Shown here in pieces: positions 42,016 to 50,777 of a stretch of 64,000 nucleotides of DNA (position 1 is the stretch's first letter; the number at the start of each line of letters is the position of its first letter). The notes below the pieces were generated by a model. The model was not told the DNA's origin. It did not search any database and saw nothing but the letters and a program-made list of their open reading frames with translations. Position numbers and translations under genes: made by a program. The DNA is from JBBSBL01 sp046330255 (GTDB taxonomy: Bacteria; Actinomycetota; Thermoleophilia; Solirubrobacterales; Solirubrobacteraceae): the NCBI GenBank assembly GCA_046330255.1, contig JAXLTC010000001.1, positions 186,001-250,000 of the forward strand, written 5' to 3'.

Positions 42016-43164
42016 TCAGACCCCCATTCCCCGCGCGATCGTCTCGCGCTGGATCTCGCTCGTACCCTCGCCGAACTCCAGCACCTTGCAGTCGCGGTAG
42101 AAGCGCTGAGCGGCGCTCTCGAGCATGTAGCCGTGGGCGCCCTGCAGGTGCAGCGCGCGCTCGCAGGCCCAGGTGCAGGTCTCGCTCGCCGCCAGCTTGG
42201 CCATCGACGCCTGGCGACCGTGCGGCAGGCCTGCCTGCGCGAGCCGCGCCGCGGCGAGCGTCAGCTGCCAGGCGCCCTCCAGGCGCGTGTCGAGGTCCGC
42301 GAGCGTGAAGCGCACGAACTGGTTGCGCGCCAGCGGGCCGTCGAACTGGACGCGCTCGCGCGCGTGCTCGAGCGCCGCCTGCCGGGCGGCGCTCCCGAGC
42401 CCGCAGGCGAACGACGCCGCGGCGATGCGCCCGAGCGTCAGCACCTCCATCGCCGCCAGGAACCCCCGATCCTCCGCGCCGAGCAGCGCCTCGCGGGGCA
42501 CGCGGCAGCCGTCCAGGACGACCTCCGCCATCTCCGAGGCGCCCATGCCGAGCTTGCGCATCGGCGGCCCGACCTGCAGGCCCCGCGCCTCGCGCTCCAC
42601 CACGAACAGCGACAGCCCCTTGAGCCCCCGCTCGGGCGAGGTCGACGCGACGACCACCGCGAAGTCGGCGATCGGCGCGTTGGTGATGTAGAGCTTGGCG
42701 CCGTCGAGCACGTAGCCGCCGTCGTCGCGGCGCGCGCGGGTGGCGACGCCGGCGGCGTCGGAGCCGGCGCCGGCCTCGGCGTAGGCCCAGCACCCGACCC
42801 GCTCCCCGCGCAGCGCCTCCGGCAGCAGCGCGCGCCGTTGCTCGTCGCTGCCGAGGTGCATGATCGCGGCGCACGCCAGCGCCGTGTGCACGTAGGCGCC
42901 GAGCGCCACCCCGGCCGAGCCGCGGGCGAGCTCGGCGCACAGGATCGCGTACTCGACCGGCCCGCCCCCGCTGCCGCCGCAGTCCTCCGGGAAGGCGGTG
43001 CCCAGCCAGCCCAGCTCGCCCAGGCGCCCCAGCAGCTCGCGCGGGTAGCGGGCCTCCCGGTCCCAGCGCCCCGCGTGCGGCGTGATCTCGCGCGCCACGA
43101 ACGCGCGCACCGCGTCCTGCCAGGCCGCCTCCTCGTCGCTCAGCAGCGAGCGGAACGCGTCCAT
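42016..43164 (-). CDS. Acyl-CoA dehydrogenase
   Basis: A 382-residue acyl-CoA dehydrogenase with GCWAYAEAGAGSDAAGVATRA, TNAPIADFAVVVAS and a C-terminal KVLEFGEGTSEIQRETIARGM, where the Glu of EGTSEIQ is the catalytic base. It introduces the alpha-beta double bond in an acyl-CoA of the operon's substrate. Its start overlaps the hydratase gene stop (TGATG). Confidence 0.9.
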   Translation of the reverse strand: MDAFRSLLSDEEAAWQDAVRAFVAREITPHAGRWDREARYPRELLGRLGELGWLGTAFPEDCGGSGGGPVEYAILCAELARGSAGVALGAYVHTALACAAIMHLGSDEQRRALLPEALRGERVGCWAYAEAGAGSDAAGVATRARRDDGGYVLDGAKLYITNAPIADFAVVVASTSPERGLKGLSLFVVEREARGLQVGPPMRKLGMGASEMAEVVLDGCRVPREALLGAEDRGFLAAMEVLTLGRIAAASFACGLGSAARQAALEHARERVQFDGPLARNQFVRFTLADLDTRLEGAWQLTLAAARLAQAGLPHGRQASMAKLAASETCTWACERALHLQGAHGYMLESAAQRFYRDCKVLEFGEGTSEIQRETIARGMGV

Positions 43165-43940
43165 CACGCCCCCTCGAAGCGCGCCGGGCGGCGCTCCCGG
43201 AAGGCGGCCACGCCCTCGCGGTGGTCGGCCGTCTGCAGACACTGCACCTGGGCGAAGACCTCGTAGTCGAACTCGGCCTCCATCGCTAGGTCCAGCGAGC
43301 GGCGGATCGCGCGCTTGGTGAAGGCCAGCGCGCGCGGCGGCCCGTCCGCCAGGGCGCGTGCGAGCTGCCCGACCTCCGCGTCGAGCTCGCCGGCCTCGAC
43401 GCAGCGGTTCACCAGCCCGATCCGCTCGGCCTCGCGCGCATCGACGAAGCGCCCCGTCATCATCAGCTCGGTCGCCCGGCCGAGGCCGACCAGGCGCGGC
43501 AGGAAGTAGCCGGCCGACATGTCGCATCCGGCCAGGCCGATGCGCACGAACGGGGCGCAGAGCCGCGCCTGCGGCGCCGCGATTCGCATGTCGCAGGCCA
43601 TCGCCAGCCCGAGCCCGCCGCCGACGGCGTCGCCGTGCAGCCGCGCGATCACGGGCACGTCGATCCCCGCGATCAGGCGCACGGGGTCCAGGTAGCGCTC
43701 GACGATCCGCTCCCAGTCGGCCGCGTCCCGGGGCACCATCTCGCCCTGGTCGGCGCCCGCGCAGAACGCGCGCCCCGCCCCGGCGAGCACCACGACGCGC
43801 TCCTGGCCGGCCGAGACCTCGCGCAGCGCGGCCACCAGCGCCTCGAGCATCTCTCCGTCGATCGCGTTCAGGATGTCGGGGCGGTTGAGGGTCACCGTCG
43901 TCACGCCCGCCTCGCGCTCGACCAGCACGGGGGCGCTCAT
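43164..43940 (-). CDS. Enoyl-CoA hydratase/isomerase family protein
   Basis: A 258-residue crotonase-fold protein. The oxyanion-hole segments are AFCAGADQGEM and LHGDAVGGGLGLAMACDMRIAA. At the two usual catalytic Glu positions of hydratases the sequence reads FVRIGLAGCDMSAGYFLPRLVG, with Gly and Asp-containing residues rather than Glu, so it may be an isomerase, hydrolase or C-C lyase. ATGA overlap with the thioesterase gene. Confidence 0.85.
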   Translation of the reverse strand: MSAPVLVEREAGVTTVTLNRPDILNAIDGEMLEALVAALREVSAGQERVVVLAGAGRAFCAGADQGEMVPRDAADWERIVERYLDPVRLIAGIDVPVIARLHGDAVGGGLGLAMACDMRIAAPQARLCAPFVRIGLAGCDMSAGYFLPRLVGLGRATELMMTGRFVDAREAERIGLVNRCVEAGELDAEVGQLARALADGPPRALAFTKRAIRRSLDLAMEAEFDYEVFAQVQCLQTADHREGVAAFRERRPARFEGA

Positions 43941-44371
43941 CGGCGCGCCTCGCGAACCGCGTAGTCGCAGGTCCCATCGACCAGCACCGTGCCGGCGGCG
44001 TCGAGCACGCTCACCCGCGCCTGCAGCTCGCCGCGCCGCGACCGCGCGTAGGCCTCGCGCGCGCTCTCGGCCGCCGGGCCCTCGACGCGGCCCTGCGCCA
44101 CCACCTCGCCCTCGCCCGGCGCGCGGTAGCTCACTCTCGCCTCCCGCAGCAGCACCACCGCGCCGGGGTCGATCGTGGTCGCGGCCGCCACGCCACCGGC
44201 CGCCTCGGCGGCCGTGAACAGCGCCCCGGCATGCACCGTCCCCACGTGGTTGCGCAGCTCGGGACGGTCCGGGAGGCGCACGCGCGCCGCCCCGTCGCCG
44301 GCCTCGAGCAGGTCCACCCCGTGCAGGCCGAGGTAGGGGATCGCGGCCAGCGTCTTCCTGGTCAGCTCCAT
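43937..44371 (-). CDS. Hotdog-fold thioesterase (PaaI/DUF4442-like)
   Basis: A 144-residue single hotdog domain (HVGTVHAGALFTAAEAAGGVAAA, the usual helix entry with HAGA) and a C-terminal strand ending VDGTCDYAV. It likely releases CoA from dead-end intermediates of the pathway encoded around it. It lies 3 nt after the amidohydrolase gene. Confidence 0.78.
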   Translation of the reverse strand: MELTRKTLAAIPYLGLHGVDLLEAGDGAARVRLPDRPELRNHVGTVHAGALFTAAEAAGGVAAATTIDPGAVVLLREARVSYRAPGEGEVVAQGRVEGPAAESAREAYARSRRGELQARVSVLDAAGTVLVDGTCDYAVREARR

Positions 44372-44374
44372 GCC

Positions 44375-45235
44375 CTAGCCCTCCAGTCCCAGCGCCCGCA
44401 GCGCGTTGTCCCGCACCAGCTTGCGGCGGACCTCCTCCGACAGCCCGAGCTCGCCCGTCTCGCGCAGCGCGCGATCGAACGGAAGCAGCGGGTAGTCGGT
44501 CCCCCACACGACCTTGTCCTGGCCCCACGAGCGCACGAATTCCACGAACGCGGCCGGCCAGTGCTTGGGCGTGCGCGCCGACGTCTCGACGTAGACGTTG
44601 GGGTGCTTCCAGGCCAGCGTCATCATCTCCTCGTGCCAGGGCTGCCCGAGGTGACAGCCCAGGACCACCAGCTCGGGGAACGCGAGCGCGACCTCGTCGA
44701 GGTAGATCGGGCGACCGCACTCGGACGGCAGCAGCGGGCCGGTGTGACCGACCTGGATCGCCACCGCGGCCCCCAGCTCGCAGCACTTCAGGTAGACGGG
44801 CCAGTAGTGCTTGTCGTTGGGCGGAAGCCCGGTCATCCCGTCGCCGTACATGTAGGGCTCCAGGCGGATCACGCGCATCCCCAGCTCTCCCACCAGGCGC
44901 TCGACCTCGCGCGCGACCTCCGCCGGGCGGTGCAGCGGGTTGACGGTGCCCGAGCCGATGAAGCGGTCCGGGTGCGCGGCGACGGCCTCGGCGACCTCCT
45001 CGTTGCTGACCACCGCGAGGTCCTTGTGGTAGAAGGCCGAGAGCACGCAGCGCTCGACGCCCGCGGCGTCCATCTCCGCCAGCATCTGCTCGAGCGGGAT
45101 GCCCTCGAAGATCGAGCGCGGCGAGCGGTACTTGCGGAAGATGTGCAGGTACTCCGCCGGCCAGCGCTTGGCGGCCTCCGGTCCTATCCAGCTGCCCCAC
45201 GCGTCGATCGCGATCGGCTTGCCGTTGCTGCTCAC
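44375..45235 (-). CDS. Amidohydrolase 2 (ACMSD-like) family protein with altered metal motif
   Basis: A 286-residue TIM-barrel amidohydrolase with VGHTGPLLPSE, VVLGCHLGQPWHEEM and the final Asp strand VVWGTDYPLLPFDRAL. The first strand of the family normally carries HxH; here it reads IAIDAWGSWIG, without either His. The metal site is therefore incomplete, as in some decarboxylase-like or hydrolase members that use other ligands. GTG start at 45235 in a GTGA overlap. In this operon it could act on a ring or 1,3-dicarbonyl intermediate. Confidence 0.78.
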   Translation of the reverse strand: MSSNGKPIAIDAWGSWIGPEAAKRWPAEYLHIFRKYRSPRSIFEGIPLEQMLAEMDAAGVERCVLSAFYHKDLAVVSNEEVAEAVAAHPDRFIGSGTVNPLHRPAEVAREVERLVGELGMRVIRLEPYMYGDGMTGLPPNDKHYWPVYLKCCELGAAVAIQVGHTGPLLPSECGRPIYLDEVALAFPELVVLGCHLGQPWHEEMMTLAWKHPNVYVETSARTPKHWPAAFVEFVRSWGQDKVVWGTDYPLLPFDRALRETGELGLSEEVRRKLVRDNALRALGLEG

Positions 45236-46122
45236 GAGTTCCCTCCTTCGAGCTCGAGCGCGGTCCGTGCCTGGTCCGGGCTGGCGGGCTCGAAGCCCAG
45301 CTCGCGGACGATGCGCACCGCCTTGTCCACCATCTGGCCGTTGGACGCGGCCGGCTCGCCGCGCCCGATGTACACGTTGTCCTCGAGCCCGACCCGCACC
45401 TGGCCGCCCATCGCCACGGCTGCGCCGAGCATGCGGAAGTGGTTGCGCGCGCCGATCGCGCTCGTCAGCCACACCGCCCCCGCCGGCAGGTCGCCGACCA
45501 GGAAGGCGAGGTTGCGCACCGTGGGCTCGGTGCACTCTCCGGGGATGCCCGTCACGAGGTTGATCAGCAGCGGCTCGGCGAGCACTCCGCGCGCGCGCAG
45601 CGCGCGCACCGTGTTGAGCATGCCGGCGTGGTAGACCTCGAGCTCGGGCCGCACGCCGCACCGCGCGAACAGACGCGCAGCGCGCTCGAGCTCGGCGTGG
45701 GAGGCGAACAGCGCGACGAAGCGGTCGTTGGCCCATTCGCCCGCGCGCTCGTCGAAGCGCCCCAGCAGGGTCCCGCCGCCGACGCTCAGCGAGGCGATCT
45801 CCGGGCGCAGCTCGCTGACCACGGCGAGACGCTCCTCGAGCGGGATGCCGGCGACGGCGCCACCGGTCGAGAGGTTGAGCACGGCGTCGCAGCCGGCCTC
45901 GCGCAACCCGCCCACGATGCGGCGGAAGACCGCCGGGTCCGCGGTCGGGCGCCCGTCGGCGTCGCGCGCGTGGAGGTGCAGGATCGCGGCGCCCGCCCGC
46001 CAGGCCTCCAGCCCCTGCGCGACGATCTCCTCCGGCGCGAGCGGCAGGTTCGGGTTGGCCTCCTTGCCCTGCTGGGCACCGGTCAGCGCGCAGGTGACGA
46101 TCACGCTCTCGGCGCTAGCCAT
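45232..46122 (-). CDS. 3-keto-5-aminohexanoate cleavage enzyme family (BKACE) protein
   Basis: A 296-residue TIM-barrel enzyme with the zinc-ligand motif ILHLHARDADGRPT, LNLSTGGAV and the C-terminal VRVGLEDNVYIGRGEPA. BKACE enzymes cleave a beta-keto acid with acetyl-CoA (or another acyl-CoA), giving acetoacetate and a new acyl-CoA. The particular substrate cannot be read from sequence. It overlaps the following amidohydrolase gene (GTGA) and starts inside the end of the upstream hydratase gene. Confidence 0.88.
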   Translation of the reverse strand: MASAESVIVTCALTGAQQGKEANPNLPLAPEEIVAQGLEAWRAGAAILHLHARDADGRPTADPAVFRRIVGGLREAGCDAVLNLSTGGAVAGIPLEERLAVVSELRPEIASLSVGGGTLLGRFDERAGEWANDRFVALFASHAELERAARLFARCGVRPELEVYHAGMLNTVRALRARGVLAEPLLINLVTGIPGECTEPTVRNLAFLVGDLPAGAVWLTSAIGARNHFRMLGAAVAMGGQVRVGLEDNVYIGRGEPAASNGQMVDKAVRIVRELGFEPASPDQARTALELEGGNS

Positions 46123-46897
46123 CGGGGCGCTCCCGCCGCCGCCCGGCCAGGAACGAGCCCATCCCCTCGCGCTGGTCGCGCGAGCCGAAGCTCAGCACGA
46201 CCGTGTTGATCGAGAAGTCGATCGCCGACTCGAGATCGGTCGTCATCCACTTGTGCACGATCTCCTTCTGGGTAGCCAGCCCGGTCGCGCTCTTGGCCGC
46301 GAGGCGCTCGCACCAGCCGGCGAGCTCGGCCTCCAGCTCGCCAGAGGCGACGACGGCGTGCAGCAGGCCCCGGCGCTCGGCCTTGGCGGCGTCCCAGAAC
46401 TCCCCGGTGTAGGCCAGCTCGCGCGCGCCCTGGATGCCGACGGCGAGCGGCAGGATCGCCGCCTCGACGATCGCCGGGATCCCGCGGTCGATGTTCGGCA
46501 GCCCGAAGCGCGAGCGGTCACTCGCGACCATGAAGTCGCACGAGACCGCGAGCTCCAGCCCGGCGCCCAGGCACAGGCCGTCAATCGCGGCCACGATCGG
46601 CTTCTCGGTCGTGCGCAGCGCCAGGAACGTGCGGTGGAGCTCGCGACCGACCTCGCGCGCCGCGAGCCCCTCCAGGTCCTTCACGTAGGCGACGTCGATG
46701 CCCGCGCTGAACGCACGCTCGCCCGCGCCCGCCACCGCGATCACGCGCACCGCCGGGTCGGCCGTTGCGGCGGCGAGCGCCTCGCGGATCTCGGCGAGCA
46801 TGCGCCCGTCGATCGCGTTGTGCACCTCGGGGCGCGCGAGCGTGATGCGAGCCACCGGTCCCTCGGCGGCGAAGCCGATCGTCTCGAAGCCCGCCAC
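46115..46897 (-). CDS. Enoyl-CoA hydratase/isomerase family protein
   Basis: A 260-residue crotonase-fold protein with AFSAGIDVAYVKDLEG, IDGLCLGAGLELAVSCDFMVASD and FGLPNIDRGIPAIVEAAILPLAVG. The hydratase Glu pair is not clearly conserved (IDRGIPAIVEA), so the exact reaction is open. GTG start, 2 nt after the preceding hydratase gene. Confidence 0.85.
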   Translation of the reverse strand: MAGFETIGFAAEGPVARITLARPEVHNAIDGRMLAEIREALAAATADPAVRVIAVAGAGERAFSAGIDVAYVKDLEGLAAREVGRELHRTFLALRTTEKPIVAAIDGLCLGAGLELAVSCDFMVASDRSRFGLPNIDRGIPAIVEAAILPLAVGIQGARELAYTGEFWDAAKAERRGLLHAVVASGELEAELAGWCERLAAKSATGLATQKEIVHKWMTTDLESAIDFSINTVVLSFGSRDQREGMGSFLAGRRRERPDG

Positions 46898-46899
46898 GC

Positions 46900-47691
46900 T
46901 CAGCGCCCCTCGAACCGCGGCTCGCGGCGCTCGGCGAACGCCCGCAGGCCCTCGCGCACGTCCTCTGTCTGGCGCAGCGGCTCGGCGTGGAGCTGCTCGA
47001 GCGCCAGCGCCTCGTCCAGGCCCAGGTGGGCGCCCGCGCGGGCCGCCGCGCGCGCGGTCTGCACGGCCAGCGGCGCGTTGCGCGCGATCCGCCGGGCCAG
47101 CTCGAGCGCCTCCTCCGCCAGCCGCGCCCCCTCGACCACCCGGCTCACCAGCCCGGCGCGCAGGGCCGTGCCGGCGTCGACGGGCGCGCCGGTCAGCAGC
47201 ATCTCCATCGCCAGAGCGCGAGGCACCGCCCGCGGCAGCCGCTGGGTGCCGCCGGCGCCGGGGATGATCCCCCAGCGCACCTCCGGCAGCCCGAAGGTCG
47301 CGTGCTCGGCGGCGATCCGCAGGTCACACGCGAGCGCCAGCTCGAGCCCGCCCGCCAGGCAGGCGCCGTTGATCGCGGCCAGTACCGGCTTGCCGGGATC
47401 CAGGTTGCGCGTCAGCCCGCCCAGCCCCGGCTCGCGCTCGCCGTGGCGACGGCGCTCCAGGGGCGTCATCGAGCGGTACCACGCCCCGACCTCCTTGAGG
47501 TCGGCGCCCGCGCAGAACGCCGCCTCGCCCGCGCCGGTGAGGACCGCCACGCGCAGCCGCGGGTCGTCGCGCAGCTCGGTCCAGGCGGCCGCGAGCTCGC
47601 GGCTCATCTGAAGCGACAGCGCGTTGCGCGCCCGCGGCCGGTCGATCGTCACCATCAGGACCGCCCCGTCGTGCTCGAGCCGGACGCTCAC
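46900..47691 (-). CDS. Enoyl-CoA hydratase
   Basis: A 263-residue crotonase with the best hydratase signature of the three in this operon: AFCAGADLKEVG, INGACLAGGLELALACDLRIAAEHATFGLPEVRWGIIPGAGGTQRLPR, in which Glu of LPEV and the GIIPGAGGTQRL segment are normal. C-terminal FAERREPRFEGR is typical. Expected reaction: hydration of an enoyl-CoA. GTG start in a GTGA overlap with DUF35. Confidence 0.9.
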   Translation of the reverse strand: MSVRLEHDGAVLMVTIDRPRARNALSLQMSRELAAAWTELRDDPRLRVAVLTGAGEAAFCAGADLKEVGAWYRSMTPLERRRHGEREPGLGGLTRNLDPGKPVLAAINGACLAGGLELALACDLRIAAEHATFGLPEVRWGIIPGAGGTQRLPRAVPRALAMEMLLTGAPVDAGTALRAGLVSRVVEGARLAEEALELARRIARNAPLAVQTARAAARAGAHLGLDEALALEQLHAEPLRQTEDVREGLRAFAERREPRFEGR

Positions 47692-48095
47692 CCCGCGTCC
47701 TCCGCCTCGAAGCCCTCGATGTCGCGCACCCCGCCGCGGCGCTCGGGCGCGAAGCGCGCCCGCACGCGCATGCCGGCGCGCACGGCGCGGGGAGCCGCCA
47801 GCAGCCGGTGCACGAGCGCCCCGTCGGCGCCGTCGAGGCGCACGAGCCCGAAGCACCCGCGTCCCGGCACCTCGGTCCACGAGACGAGCGCGCCGCCCGG
47901 GCCGACCTCCACGGGCTCGCCCGGCGCGCCGCCGCAACGACCGCAGAACGGGCCGGGAGGGCACAGCACGCGCCCGCAGCCGCCGCAGCGCGCGGCGAGG
48001 ATGCGCCGCTCGTCGCGCAGCGCCAACCCGAAGCGGCTCGCGGCCGCGCCCGCGGCGTAGCGGAACGGGATCTGCACGCGACCCTCGACGATCAT
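47688..48095 (-). CDS. DUF35 / OB-fold zinc-ribbon acyl-CoA-associated protein
   Basis: A 135-residue protein with a rubredoxin-like zinc ribbon (CGGCGRVLCPPGPFCGRCGG) followed by an OB fold (VSWTEVPGRGCFGLVRLDGADGALVHRLL). DUF35 proteins bind acyl-CoA and pair with thiolase-fold proteins, as ChsH2 does with the aldolase Ltp2 in steroid side-chain degradation. A second DUF35 gene and two thiolase-fold genes are directly upstream, so two aldolase-type complexes are likely. Confidence 0.87.
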   Translation of the reverse strand: MIVEGRVQIPFRYAAGAAASRFGLALRDERRILAARCGGCGRVLCPPGPFCGRCGGAPGEPVEVGPGGALVSWTEVPGRGCFGLVRLDGADGALVHRLLAAPRAVRAGMRVRARFAPERRGGVRDIEGFEAEDAG

Positions 48096-48550
48096 CCCGC
48101 CGCCTCGAAGTGCAGGATGTCGTCGAGCGCGCCGCGCAACTCCTGCCGCCACACGGCCCGCACCCGCAACCCGATCCGCAGCCGCCGCGGGTCGGTCTCG
48201 GCGAGGAAGTGGTTGAGCGTGGTGTCGGCACCGTCGAGGCGCACGAGCCCGATCCCGTACGGGGCCGGGCGCGGCTCGCCGGTGCGCCCGTCGAGGATCG
48301 GCAGGCGGTAGACGCTCCACGCAGCCAACTCGCCCTCGTCGGCGACCGCCACCCACTCGCGCAGACGCAGGCGGCAGTCGCCGCACAGCGGGCGCGGCGG
48401 CAGGTAGCGGCGCCCGCAGCCCGAGCAGCGCAGCGCCTCGATCCGCCGCTCGCGCAGCCCGCCCAGGAAGCGCTCCATCGCCGCGCCCGAGCAGTAGCGC
48501 CAGCCCAGGTCCATCGGGGCGGAGACCTCAAGCGCCTCGCTCGCGATCAC
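48092..48550 (-). CDS. DUF35 / OB-fold zinc-ribbon acyl-CoA-associated protein
   Basis: A 152-residue paralogue of the following gene with zinc ribbon CSGCGRRYLPPRPLCGDCRL and OB fold (AAWSVYRLPI..., GIGLVRLDGADTTLNHFL). A ~25-residue N-terminal helix (WRYCSGAAMERFLGGLRERRIEA) precedes the ribbon. It overlaps the thiolase-fold gene by GTGA and is its likely partner. Confidence 0.87.
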   Translation of the reverse strand: MIASEALEVSAPMDLGWRYCSGAAMERFLGGLRERRIEALRCSGCGRRYLPPRPLCGDCRLRLREWVAVADEGELAAWSVYRLPILDGRTGEPRPAPYGIGLVRLDGADTTLNHFLAETDPRRLRIGLRVRAVWRQELRGALDDILHFEAAG

Positions 48551-49707
48551 GCCGCCTCCTGCGCGCCGAGCACGACGACGTCCGCCCAGGCGTAGACGCC
48601 GTATCCGGTGGCCAGCGCCCTGCTCGCGCCCTCGACCTGGCGCTCGCCGCCGCGGCCGTGGATCTGCAGCGCCGCCTCGGCGACCCTGATCACGCCCGAG
48701 GCGCCGACCGGGTTGGAGCTCAGCACCCCGCCGGACGGGTTCACCGGAAGCTCGCCGTCCATCGCCGTTACGCCCTCCTCCACCAGCCTGCCCGCCTCGC
48801 CCTCGGCGCAGAGGCCCAGCGCCTCGTACCAGGCCAGCTCGGCGTAGCTGACCGGCTCGTAGATCTCGGCCACATCGAGGTCGGCCAGCGGCCGGCGGAC
48901 GCCCGCCCGCTCGTAGGCGGCCCGCGCCGCGTCGCGCAGCGTGCGCATCGTCACCAGCCGCCGATCGATGTCGCCGATGTAGGGCTGCTCGTGGCGGGTC
49001 TCGGCCGCCAGCACCCACGCGGGGCGCCGGCAGCGCCGCCGCGCCGCCTCGGCCGAGGCGACCACGATCGCGCACGCCCCGTCGGACTGCGGGCACATGT
49101 CCAGCAGCCGCACCGGGTCGGCGAGCATCCGCGAGGCGAGGACCTCCTCGACCGTCAGCCCCGCCATCTGCAGGTGCGCGTGCGGGTTGCGCGCCGCGTT
49201 GCGCCGCGCCTTGACCGCCACGAGCGCGGCCTGCTCCTCGGTCACCCCGCGCTCGGCCACGTACTGCGAGACCGACAGCGCGAAGTTGCCGACCGCGCCC
49301 GAGGCGACCGCGCGATCCCAGAAGGGGTCCGTGAGCGCCATCCCGGTCTGCGCGTGCCCCTCGGAGTGCTTCTCGTAACCCACCACCAGAACCACGTCGA
49401 ACAGGCCGGCCGCCACCTGGTGGAAGGCCGCGATGCACCCGCTCGTGCCCGACGTGCCGCCGGTCGCGACCTTCATACACGGCCGCCCGGCCGCGTAGGC
49501 GCCCTCGCCCGCCCAGAGCTCCGGCAGCGCGCGCCCCTCGAACAGCTCCATGTTCGCCAGCAGCACCGCGTCGAGGTCCCCCGGTCCGACGCCCGCGTCG
49601 GCAAGCGCCGCCTCGGCCGCCTCGCGCACCAACTCGGGCTGTGAGACGTCGTCGCGGCGACTCGCGTGCCGCGTCTGCCCGGTGCCGATGATCGCCACCG
49701 CGCTCAC
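48547..49707 (-). CDS. Thiolase-fold protein (SCPx/Ltp2-like), probable retro-aldolase
   Basis: A 386-residue thiolase-superfamily protein (GTGQTRHASRRDD; CMKVATGGTSGTSGCIAAFHQVAAG; SDGACAIVVASAEAARR; VNPSGGVLSSNPVGASGVIRVAEAALQI). The thiolase nucleophile site (C-x-S-G) reads GTSG, and the GHPxGATG His site reads NPVGASG, so both catalytic residues of a true thiolase are missing. That matches DUF35-dependent aldolases such as Ltp2, which cleave beta-hydroxyacyl-CoA chains by retro-aldol. DUF35 genes follow directly. Confidence 0.87.
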   Translation of the reverse strand: MSAVAIIGTGQTRHASRRDDVSQPELVREAAEAALADAGVGPGDLDAVLLANMELFEGRALPELWAGEGAYAAGRPCMKVATGGTSGTSGCIAAFHQVAAGLFDVVLVVGYEKHSEGHAQTGMALTDPFWDRAVASGAVGNFALSVSQYVAERGVTEEQAALVAVKARRNAARNPHAHLQMAGLTVEEVLASRMLADPVRLLDMCPQSDGACAIVVASAEAARRRCRRPAWVLAAETRHEQPYIGDIDRRLVTMRTLRDAARAAYERAGVRRPLADLDVAEIYEPVSYAELAWYEALGLCAEGEAGRLVEEGVTAMDGELPVNPSGGVLSSNPVGASGVIRVAEAALQIHGRGGERQVEGASRALATGYGVYAWADVVVLGAQEAA

Positions 49708-50777
49708 CCGTCCGCCTCCAGCACCGCGACGGCGTGGGCCTGGCCCGCCGGGCCCCAGGTCCCGTGGGCCAGCGCGCGGCGCGCCGTCCCCGCGCGGATG
49801 CGCCGGGCGGCGTCCGCGAGCCTCGACAGCCCCGAGGCCACCGGCGCGGCGCCGGCGAACAGCCCGCCGCCGGGAGAGACCGTCACCCCCTCGCCGACGC
49901 CCGCCGCCGCACGGAACAGCTCCTCCTCGTGCGCGTACAGGCAGGACGGCTCGGCCAGGTCGAGCGCGGGGTGCGAGGGGTCCAGCCCGGCGGCGGCGTA
50001 CGCGCGGTCGGATGCGCGCCGCAGCCCCTCCCAGCGGCGCAGGTCGCGCTCTCCGAGCGAATGCGGCTCCAGGTCCCACCCCGCTCCCGTCAGCAGCACC
50101 CGGTCCTCGCGCTGCGCGCCGGGGGGTCGCGCCGTCAGCGCCACAGCGCAGGCGCCGTCGCCAGGCGGCGCCGCCATCCCCGCCCGCAGCGGCGACGCGA
50201 CGATCGGCGAGGCCAGCACCTCCTCGACGCTGCACGGTCCCGCGATCGCGTCGCTCCCCGCGTCCGCGCGGCGCGCGGCGGCGAGCTCCGCCCAGCGCCC
50301 GACGGCGCCCGCGTCCTCCTCGGCCAGCATCCGCGCCTGCAGCCCCGCGCAGGCCAGGAAGCCCACTCCCAGCGGCTGCAGGAACACAGGGTCCATCGCC
50401 CACTCCGTGAGCGCGGGGTGCGACGCCATCGACGCCTTGCCGTGCGCGACGACCAGCACCGTGTCGCAGGTGCCCGCCAGCAACTCGCAGGCGCCGTGGA
50501 TCGCCGCGCAGATGCCGTCCCCCGAGATCCGCGTCTCCGGGCGCATCACGGCGCCCACCACCTCGGTGACCGCCACGTTGGACGCGGTCAGACCGTCGAA
50601 GAGGTCCACGGAGGCCGTCACCACGGCCTCCACGTCGTCGTAGCCCAGGCTCGCGTCCGCCAGCGCCGCCTCGACCGCGTCGAGCACCATCTCCGGGATC
50701 GAGCGCGGGTCGCAGGCCAGCGGGCCGGACTCGCCGACCCCCGCGACCGCGACGGCGGCTCCGTCCGCGCGCCTCAT
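49704..50777 (-). CDS. Divergent thiolase-fold protein
   Basis: A 357-residue, more divergent thiolase-superfamily member (VAGVGESGPLACDPRSIPEMVLDAVEAAL; ISGDGICAAIHGACELLAGTCD; PGDGACAVALTA; SPGGGLFAGAAPVASGLSRL). The canonical His motif reads AAPVASG, so it is unlikely to be a thiolase. It may be the non-catalytic or second aldolase partner of the downstream protein. ATGA overlap with the dehydrogenase gene upstream. Confidence 0.8.
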   Translation of the reverse strand: MRRADGAAVAVAGVGESGPLACDPRSIPEMVLDAVEAALADASLGYDDVEAVVTASVDLFDGLTASNVAVTEVVGAVMRPETRISGDGICAAIHGACELLAGTCDTVLVVAHGKASMASHPALTEWAMDPVFLQPLGVGFLACAGLQARMLAEEDAGAVGRWAELAAARRADAGSDAIAGPCSVEEVLASPIVASPLRAGMAAPPGDGACAVALTARPPGAQREDRVLLTGAGWDLEPHSLGERDLRRWEGLRRASDRAYAAAGLDPSHPALDLAEPSCLYAHEEELFRAAAGVGEGVTVSPGGGLFAGAAPVASGLSRLADAARRIRAGTARRALAHGTWGPAGQAHAVAVLEADG

